Below are positions 59,201 through 64,000 of a DNA stretch of 64,000 nt, piece by piece. The notes beneath the pieces were generated by a model. The model saw nothing but the letters and a program-made list of their open reading frames with translations, ran no database searches and was not told the origin of the DNA. Source of the DNA: Owenia fusiformis (Eukaryota > Annelida > Polychaeta > Sabellida > Oweniidae); contig CAIIXF020000007.1 in NCBI GenBank assembly GCA_903813345.2, positions 19,207,564 through 19,271,563 of the forward strand, given 5' to 3'. Positions within the stretch are counted from its first letter, which is position 1. The number at the start of each line of letters is the position of its first letter. Both the position numbers and the translations under genes were made by a program.

Positions 59201-61693
59201 AAATACAAGTCTTGATTTGGGGAAAGAAGTTCATCAGTGTACTGCGCTAATATTTTTTTTGCGAAAAATCTAGAAATATTACCCAAATTAAAGTATGACT
59301 ATTCAAAAGAAGACATTCAAATCTATATTATGTAAAAAAATCAAATTTGTCTGAAGCAGGGATAATGCTCATTTAGATTGATGAACTTCGTTCTCCAAAC
59401 CGAGAATCGTCCTTTCATTTATAAATTGTAACATTCAATGGGAGAATATCATGGTATGAAATGGCATAACACAAAAATTGGATACAATATTACAAACCTA
59501 AAAAGGACTCAGTACTCACCACCTGTCCCATAGACCATCTCCTGAAGGACGTCCCTATAGCGATAATACATGACACAATAGTGGAATGACCCCCCAATCT
59601 CATAATAGAAGAACCAATCACCATCACTGTACTCATCCTGGCAATCACGCTCCACTGAAACATCAACCAATGAAAATATGGTATTGGCAAATGAACCAAA
59701 TTGCATTGTGTATGTGAATTAACTAGATGTCCATACTGAATAAATTCATTAGTCTTTGTTATACATACAAATGGATGTCTTTATGGAATATTATTATAGA
59801 TATCTATGATTTTATTTGGATATAACTTTTATGAACAACCGCTGTGAACTGAATAATGAAATTTTAATTGATGAAGCTGTCAACAATGGTAGCTGCAAAA
59901 ACATTCAACATGAAACATATGTACCATTGCATCAACATATATCTTAAAACAACTATCATTACAGCATACCCTCTGTAAAGAAAAAAGGTGCACAGGCCAT
60001 TTATCAATCATAACATTTTCAATTAACAAACTCTCAGATATGGTGTAAACATTGTGAATAAGATGAACATTTTGGGTATTGGTCAAAGTATACATACATT
60101 ATACATCTGAATGTTTGCTTTGATAACAAGGAAAAATAAAAAAAATATATGATTTCTAAACAACCATGTACCTTTATTCATTTACTATAGCAAAGGTATC
60201 TCTACGACAGTATAGCATGCACCATTGCAGCATATGTATGCACCATTAAAACCTTTATTAAGACAACATGCACCACTGCAGCAATTGCCATAGCAACATG
60301 CATCTTTGTAACATCATTTGTTATGTTTGCCATTGAATCAATGACGAATTTACTAAATATTATCTTAATGAAGCTACACTGAGCAAATAATCAAGCCAGG
60401 TTCACCTTCATAAATATAATTATGTTAGAACAGCATAAAATGAGGAAGAACTTTTATATTACAAAAGCTTCTGAAAGGCCTTTCATTAATCAACCATGCA
60501 TACTTTATTTCTTTGCTAAATGTAATATGCGATTTATAAAACATTCTTCAACTTAAGGTGATGAAGTGTTAGGTTAATATAACATACCATTTCAGAAGCT
60601 TTAAGTAGTTACATGATAATACAGGTTAAGTATTTTAAGAACAAAACATCATCATTGGGGAGGGCATAGTGGGCCTGGGACCGACAGCCAGTACTATCCA
60701 TTGGAATAGACCTCTCACAAGCTTTAGGGAGACTCTGATGAATCAGAATAGGGAAGGGGTCTTACAAGATGAAGTATATGGGCCAAAAAATTCTCTCCAA
60801 ACAAGGAAAATAAATTTTTTTTAAAATTAAAAAGTAAACATTGTCTTCTATCAAGCTCCGATGTTCTCCAAATTCTCAATCAAACACAAGACTGGTTCAA
60901 GAGTTCCATTTGAAAAGTTTTTGTATTCATTTTTTTGCTGAATGGGTTAGACAAAAATGTTTTCATATTGCATAGCATAGACTTCAAAATATATGTGTAA
61001 GGAAGAGAATACTGTTATAAAAGCATGCTAAGAAGTTATCAACCCTTGATGAGCAATATATGGCCATGCTTGACACCAAAAGCACCATTTAATATCTTAT
61101 TTTCATTGTTTACCAAGAATCTCAGCCTGCTTATTATCTAAAGGAAACAAATATTTTTGAGAGTATACAGTAGTAGTATATGTTATCATACAATGAGACA
61201 GGATCAGTTACCACATTTATATTGATTACTAATGACCAATGGTTCCATTTACCACTCCCATTCAAATCAATAATACAGTTTCATTTGACAAATCAGAAAA
61301 ACCAAAATATAAAATATACTAAAGGCATTATTTAAGTTGTTTAAGGTTATGTACAGAGTAATATCAAATGCAAAATAGAATACTTATATTAATTTTTTTA
61401 TATCATGAACCATCTATGATGAAGAATGGATCAATTGCAAATAATAATTAATGAGAGAAATGATACTGTGCAATTCTCTAAAAATAACAGAGTGATTTAA
61501 TACAGGGTGAAACAGAAATATACTGAATAATTCTGAAATGCTGTATACTTACAAATAGTTGCACCTCCCCAACGTTTTTTAGTCACCTTACTTCCAGAAA
61601 ATTCTAGGTAGGAATTTTGGCCATTGGAATATTTTGTGAAAAGCCACTTTGTGTTCAACCACCCATTGGGATAACCTGTGCAGACTCCAGATA
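46981..61693 (-). CDS. Gene B: Cys-rich ectodomain with eight EGF domains and mucin-like tail
   Basis: Fourteen exons in transcription order: 61693-61553, 59654-59520, 58507-58424, 57599-57429, 56968-56847, 56320-56167, 54439-54326, 54038-53925, 52296-52174, 49976-49863, 49426-49202, 48912-48799, 47866-47756, 47250-46981. They total 1,992 nt, about 664 codons, with GT..AG borders and matching phases throughout: all phase 1 except one phase-0 junction between 56847 and 56320. The N-terminal six exons form a Cys-rich region. Eight EGF-like domains and a Thr/Ser-rich stalk follow. The protein is extracellular; whether it is membrane-anchored is unknown, as no TM segment is seen. The start is missing (probably beyond 64 kb or unrecognised) and the 3' end is open: the last exon ends with a phase-1 donor. 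Confidence 0.82.
47756..47866 (-). CDS. Gene B exon: EGF-like domain 8
   Basis: Acceptor TTTTTCCAG, donor GTAATA, phase 1-1, 37 codons. Reads [18 protein letters not shown] then [15 protein letters not shown]. Six cysteines, calcium-binding type; the usual PG before Y is replaced by LEY. Confidence 0.85.
48088..48575. mobile_element. ~490-bp inverted-repeat element (MITE-like)
   Basis: GGGCGGGGTCAAAATATCGA..CATATGGAGACGAAAGTA at the left is matched in reverse complement at the right (TACTTTCGTCTCCATATGAA..TTTTGACCCCGCCCC). TTAT flanks both sides (48084-48087 and 48576-48579), a plausible target duplication. C-rich runs sit just inside each arm. No transposase frame. Confidence 0.8.
48799..48912 (-). 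CDS. Gene B exon: EGF-like domain 7
   Basis: Acceptor GTTTCCAG, donor GTAGGT, phase 1-1, 38 codons. Reads [18 protein letters not shown] then [17 protein letters not shown], six cysteines. Confidence 0.9.
49202..49426 (-). CDS. Gene B exon: EGF-like domains 5 and 6
   Basis: Acceptor TTTCTTGCAG, donor GTAAGA, phase 1-1, 75 codons. Domain 5 reads [32 protein letters not shown] and domain 6 [32 protein letters not shown]. Both are calcium-binding type with six cysteines. It has the same two-domain exon length (225 bp) as the double-EGF exon of gene A. Confidence 0.92.
49863..49976 (-). CDS. Gene B exon: EGF-like domain 4
   Basis: Acceptor TGTTTTAG, donor GTAGGA, phase 1-1, 38 codons. Reads [19 protein letters not shown] then [17 protein letters not shown], six cysteines. 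Confidence 0.9.
50280..50400 (+). repeat. (CTACACTTA)-type microsatellite
   Basis: Repeats of CTACACTTACTACA, partly degenerate and interrupted by a GC-richer GGGGTGGGGGTCAGG piece, directly left of the next element. Confidence 0.7.
50404..51428. mobile_element. 1.0-kb TIR element at a TA site
   Basis: The left arm CGAGGGTATATCATAAAGTT (50404) and its reverse complement at the right end (AACTTTATGATATACCCTCG to 51428) are near-perfect. The inverted repeat runs about 235 bp per side, including GCACCCGGGGCAAATAAAAA and GCCATAGTAACC. TA flanks both ends (50402-50403 and 51429-51430). The interior of about 550 bp has no transposase, so this is a non-autonomous Tc1/mariner-like element. Confidence 0.85.
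52174..52296 (-). CDS. Gene B exon: EGF-like domain 3
   Basis: Acceptor GCTTCACCAG, donor GTAAGT, phase 1-1, 41 codons. Reads [19 protein letters not shown] then [17 protein letters not shown], six cysteines with a slightly long middle loop. This exon is the source or sibling of the degenerate tandem copies directly upstream of it in transcription order. Confidence 0.88.
52340..52985 (-). pseudogene. Five degenerate tandem copies of the EGF-3 exon
   Basis: Blocks matching the acceptor-side part of the EGF-3 exon (CACAACTACATG to the CAGTGCCTGG acceptor and beyond) recur starting near 52344, 52463, 52575, 52705 and 52846, with spacing of about 112-141 bp. Most keep the acceptor and the frame [10 protein letters not shown], but all lack the last EGF cysteine, GYEGTNC and the donor. 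Copies 1, 4 and 5 read CSCDSVY and then stop. The copy near 52344 has lost the acceptor in a ~22-bp deletion. The copies near 52463 and 52575 are disrupted by other sequence. Confidence 0.8.
52990..53915. other. Intron of gene B with small hairpin
   Basis: AT-rich, no exon. A perfect 12-bp hairpin (AAAACATAGGAT, loop TTG) lies at 53584-53610. Confidence 0.5.
53925..54038 (-). CDS. Gene B exon: EGF-like domain 2
   Basis: Acceptor GATGTTCCAG, donor GTAAGT, phase 1-1, 38 codons. Reads [18 protein letters not shown] then [16 protein letters not shown]. Calcium-binding type, six cysteines. Confidence 0.92.
54326..54439 (-). CDS. Gene B exon: EGF-like domain 1
   Basis: Acceptor TCTCTTTCAG, donor GTAGGT, phase 1-1, 38 codons. 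Reads [17 protein letters not shown] then [17 protein letters not shown], six cysteines. It joins in phase to the last ectodomain exon at 56167. Confidence 0.9.
54450..55590. other. Intron of gene B
   Basis: AT-rich, no exon and no clear repeat beyond short TATTATATTA runs near 54885-54915. Confidence 0.5.
55600..55983 (-). mobile_element. MITE-like repeat, copy 2 of 3
   Basis: Reverse-oriented relative of the 12309-12740 element. AGCCACCTGGTGGCGAAACT and CCTACTCGCATCTGTG lie at 55931-55976, and GGGGAGATTCCCCATAGACC and the TTACTGGACATATTTT block lie further in. The far end (about 55600) is worn. Confidence 0.7.
56167..56320 (-). CDS. Gene B exon: Cys-rich ectodomain, part 6
   Basis: Acceptor CGATTGCAG, donor GTATTT, enters in phase 0 and leaves in phase 1. 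Reads [20 protein letters not shown] then [18 protein letters not shown] and FKHRAFDFL. It carries the last cysteine of the domain and links directly to EGF 1. Confidence 0.78.
56847..56968 (-). CDS. Gene B exon: Cys-rich ectodomain, part 5
   Basis: Acceptor AACTTTCAG, donor GTGAGT, enters in phase 1 and leaves in phase 0. Reads [19 protein letters not shown] then [20 protein letters not shown]. Has an N-glycosylation site NTT. The Y.C..W....Y.....E...C layout is compared with DUF7042-type modules in the findings. Confidence 0.78.
57429..57599 (-). CDS. Gene B exon: Cys-rich ectodomain, part 4
   Basis: Acceptor TATTTTCAG, donor GTAAGT, phase 1-1, 57 codons. Reads [20 protein letters not shown] then [13 protein letters not shown] and [11 protein letters not shown]. 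Its F.C...P.G.Y..SY....C....S.V......R.E...C pattern is a compact two-disulfide module. Confidence 0.8.
57727..58369. mobile_element. 643-bp Tc1/mariner-type MITE, ~250-bp TIRs
   Basis: Begins CAGGGTGTCCCGAAAGTATG and ends in its reverse complement, with TA on both sides (57725-57726 and 58370-58371). The arms match for about 250 bp each (GCAGACATATTCCAG, GGTTTAACTCCCAAATGGGA, CAATGTGTCCCCCCTTGGCC), leaving about 130 bp in the middle. No transposase frame. It lies in a gene B intron. Confidence 0.92.
58424..58507 (-). CDS. Gene B exon: Cys-rich ectodomain, part 3
   Basis: Acceptor GTGTTTCAG, donor GTAAGA, phase 1-1, 28 codons. Reads [20 protein letters not shown] then ELTLYHK. Small exon with one cysteine and an N-glycosylation site NGT. 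Supported by phase and splice sites more than by content. Confidence 0.72.
58617..58990 (+). mobile_element. MITE-like repeat, copy 3 of 3
   Basis: Same order of blocks as copy 1: TTACCAGTTTCACCACCAGG, AAAATATGTCCAGTAAA, TATGGGGAATCTGCCC, TAGATTTCAAATATGATG and ATCAAGATGATTTCTAC. Terminal repeats are eroded. Confidence 0.75.
59019..59418. mobile_element. 400-bp TIR element with internal duplication
   Basis: ATGAAAGGACGATTCTCGGT (59019) through TTGGAGAAC is matched in reverse complement by GTTCTCCAAACCGAGAATCG to 59418, an almost perfect 30-bp inverted repeat. Inside, a block of about 110 bp (AATATTACCCAAATTAAA to TCTGAAGCAGGGATAA) occurs twice, about 190 bp apart. No coding frame. Confidence 0.85.
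59520..59654 (-). CDS. Gene B exon: Cys-rich ectodomain, part 2
   Basis: Acceptor GATGTTTCAG, donor GTGAGT, phase 1-1, 45 codons. Reads [20 protein letters not shown] then [20 protein letters not shown]. The YxC......xxVLQ..V pattern is the most recognisable part of the ectodomain. Confidence 0.8.
59700..61540. other. Intron of gene B with short degenerate repeats
   Basis: AT-rich, no exon. Degenerate ATGCACCAnTGCAGCA words recur at about 60215-60300. Confidence 0.5.
61553..61693 (-). CDS. Gene B exon: Cys-rich ectodomain, part 1 (first exon seen)
   Basis: Acceptor CTTATTTGCAG, donor GTAAGT, phase 1-1, 47 codons. Reads [18 protein letters not shown] then [20 protein letters not shown] and WGGATI. 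Entry in phase 1 shows that at least one upstream exon, with the start codon and signal peptide, exists. I did not find it before 64000. Confidence 0.78.
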
Positions 61694-61874
61694 CTGCAAA
61701 TAAGAATAATATATTATTTTGCTGTTGTAAAAATGTAAAACCATTGCAATAAATGATGCATCTAGAAGGCATTAATATGACAAATGTTACTACCTAATAA
61801 TTGAAATTACTAGAATTGTAACAATTTGTTACAGATCTTGCATACCACTGAGATTGACACCAATACAGATGCCA

Positions 61875-62220
61875 AGAACCCCCGGGGGGATACTCCCATA
61901 TATTGGCTATATGGGGATGTGCAGCTAAAGTGGGTCACTTTTTCGCCGAAAAATCCCTAGATGTGGGTCCCATTTTGAAGAAAAAATCCTAGACATGGTT
62001 CCCATTTTGATGAAAAAATCTCTAGAAGTAGGTCTACTTTTTGAAAAATCCTAAAACTGGGTACTGTTTTTGAAAAAAATCGCTGGAAGTGGGTCTTGTT
62101 TTTTAAAATTTACCTTGAAGTGGGTCTATTTTTTAAAGAAAAACCCTAGATGTGGGTCCATTTTTAGAGAAAAAATCCCTAGATGTGGGTAGATATTTTG
62201 AGTCTCAGCGGCACCCCCCT
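61875..62220 (+). repeat. Repeat with GGGGGGATACTCCCATATAT start and ~35-bp tandem core
   Basis: After GGGGGGATACTCCCATATAT, seven to eight degenerate units of about 33-37 bp follow (CCCTAGATGTGGGTCCCATTTTnnAGAAAAAAT), and the block closes at about 62218 with GGCACCCCCCTG. This looks like a dispersed repeat with an internal minisatellite. Confidence 0.75.
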
Positions 62221-62229
62221 GTACAAACA

Positions 62230-63035
62230 TTTGACCAGTGCAATGCATTCAAATAGTTTAAGAGAGAAGATAGAGGCCCGAGTAGAGATTCTCGACATTT
62301 AGGCACAGGTAATTCTACATGTCACTTTAAATTGCTGCCTCTGCCCTCCAGATTACTGCCATTCTAATGATCCCTTTCCACACCTGAACAATATTTTGGT
62401 TACCAAAACCTCATCGATCTTGTACCTTTGCTAACTAATTTGTGGAATTGGAAATGTACAAATCTGTTGACTCAATTGATCAAATCCTCTTTATTGGTTG
62501 CTATTTGTGCCAAATACCTAACCACACCATGACAATCAATATTTTCCTATTATTCTGCAATTCAATATCAACACAGGGACAGCAATAAGATGAAGTGATG
62601 CATGGCATAAAACAGCAAACAATGTAGCGCAATGAACATAGAGAATTTCTGATTTTTTGGATTGATTATTAATTTTTTGTGAAGCTCTTTATTGCTCCAT
62701 TATAATATCACCAGACCTCATTTGGTTAGATGTATTAGAGGCCATCAATAAAACTGAATAATTCATGAAATCATTTGTTCTGTGAATGTACACATAGAGA
62801 AGAAACAGCTGAATAATTGAGACATATAAGAATTATTTCAAAACAAAATTTGATTTTTTTCATCATAATTTAGAATCTATTGAACATTTTATTGTTTCAA
62901 TTGATAACAATTTCTGGCCCAGCAACCAATTGTTAATTCCTTATTAATAATCCTATGAAATACACAACTAATATGTACCATGAGATCATGTATGTTTGTT
63001 TGTCAATGATTAATATTGTAGACCTTCTCCTTCTA
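62230..63035. other. Non-coding stretch upstream of first visible gene B exon
   Basis: No exon with splice consensus, and no signal peptide frame, on the - strand. Confidence 0.45.
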
Positions 63036-63039
63036 CATT

Positions 63040-63240
63040 TCTAGTTGGTTTGGGGCACAGGCCTATCTAAGTTGATCTTCCCCATTAATTGCTAGTTGAT
63101 TTAGGGCACACTGCACAGGTCTAAGTAGACCTTCCCCTTATTGCTAGTTGGTTTGGGGCAGGACCTTCACTATAAACCCTTTACTGTTGGTTAGTTGATG
63201 ACACAGGCCTTTACAATAGACCTTCACTGCCCACCCCCAC
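63040..63240 (+). repeat. Degenerate tandem repeat, ~60-75-bp units
   Basis: TTnCTAGTTGGTTTGGGGCACAGG..CTAAGTAGACCTTCCCC recurs three to four times with indels between about 63040 and 63235. Confidence 0.65.
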
Positions 63241-63244
63241 GGAA

Positions 63245-64000
63245 ATGGTTAGGACATAAGTCTATCTTGGCAAACCAATTCACTTTCTCCTCTGCAACCT
63301 ATCAGCACTTAATGTACTAACCCCTCCAGTAAATGGATTAAAACAATGTCTGATCAATTGGAGACTAGATCAGAGTCAGAAAAGGACAATAAACACATCC
63401 TTAGGAAACACTATTGATAGTGAAGTAATGGTACACTAGCTTATCGATCAACACGACAAAAAACAAAGAGTCATAATTGATTTAATGTTTGCAAATATTT
63501 AAGGTATTTGCATAACCATCTAGGGGGCATGATGTTATTATGATACACCACATATGATATGCTTGATTTCCTGGTATAAAATAAAAATATAATCATAGCC
63601 TTTTATAGTTGTTATTCCATTGTTATGCCTCGCAGTCACATTTGTTACTGCAACCAAAAGTAATTCTACAACTGGCATGGAAAATCTACTGTCAGATATT
63701 TTAGCAGTCACATTTGCAATGGCAGCAGAACAACATATTTTGATTTTGTTAAGACATGGTCACCATAGGACATCCATTAACTGTTATTTTTGGCATTCAT
63801 TTTTTCGGCATTCATTTTTTGGCGTGAACTGAAACATTTTTGCTTGACAATGACTTGATGACATATTCCGTCACGCAAAAACAGGTCAATTTCTTCAGCA
63901 AATGTGTGACAAATACGCAAATTAGGGGATACATGTAGTTGGACAGCCTGCAATGAATAATAAAATCAGTATGCAAGTTTCTGAAAATATTCATTGATGA
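63245..64000. other. Non-coding end of window
   Basis: AT-rich, no exon found on either strand. A short motif, TTTTTGGCATTCATTTTTTGG, is locally duplicated near 63787-63824. Confidence 0.45.

Noticed and set aside
63620-63832. Signal-peptide-like + strand frame at 63.6 kb
   Set aside because: It lies on the strand opposite to gene B, has no continuation and no splice site, and uses repeated non-coding words.

Overview
The window reads as AT-rich nuclear DNA of an invertebrate animal, most likely marine. Supporting signs are split genes with GT..AG introns, small phase-1 exons encoding EGF-like modules, an ApeC (apextrin C-terminal) domain found in cnidarian, mollusc, echinoderm and cephalochordate proteins, non-LTR retrotransposons, and many Tc1/mariner-type and other inverted-repeat elements. 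I cannot name the species or phylum from the sequence. There are no prokaryotic features.

Layout. 1-27 kb has no host gene that I can recognise. It holds a 23-bp motif array (1.9-2.5 kb), a tandem array of about 330-bp units (2.5-4.1 kb), a Tc1/mariner relic (6.67-7.63 kb), MITE-like elements (12.1-12.7 and 18.6-19.3 kb), two 5'-truncated and frameshifted LINEs on the + strand (13.86-16.5 and 19.6-21.5 kb), a LINE fragment and a mariner transposase fragment on the - strand, and a repeat with a (CCGT)n tract (24.05-25.0 kb).

27.3-38.2 kb carries gene A on the - strand: signal peptide, PAN/apple domain, four EGF-like domains and a C-terminal two-exon ApeC domain. This is the layout of a secreted recognition or adhesion protein. 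Its introns hold several inverted-repeat elements, including a 1.46-kb foldback-like element at 35.05-36.51 kb whose long arms are built from an ACGGGCGT-type motif.

39.3-39.6 kb is the last exon of an uncharacterised gene with an FSGRPNP motif on the - strand, next to a perfect 36-bp hairpin. 42.9-45.8 kb (-) holds a signal peptide plus Ser/Thr-rich exon and an LDL-receptor class A exon (gene C). 47.0-61.7 kb (-) holds gene B, 5'-incomplete: six exons of a Cys-rich ectodomain, then eight EGF-like domains on seven exons, then a mucin-like Ser/Thr-rich exon. All phases match from exon to exon. Five degenerate tandem copies of one EGF exon lie beside the intact one (52.3-53.0 kb). From 61.7 kb to the end I see repeats but no exon, so the 5' end of gene B is probably outside the window.

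All three clusters encode extracellular modular proteins on the same strand (PAN, EGF, ApeC; Ser/Thr-rich plus LDLa; ectodomain, EGF, Ser/Thr-rich). B and C are in compatible phase and could be one gene. Exon calls rest on reading frames, splice consensus and domain motifs read by eye. Repeat boundaries are approximate unless a TA or other target duplication is stated.
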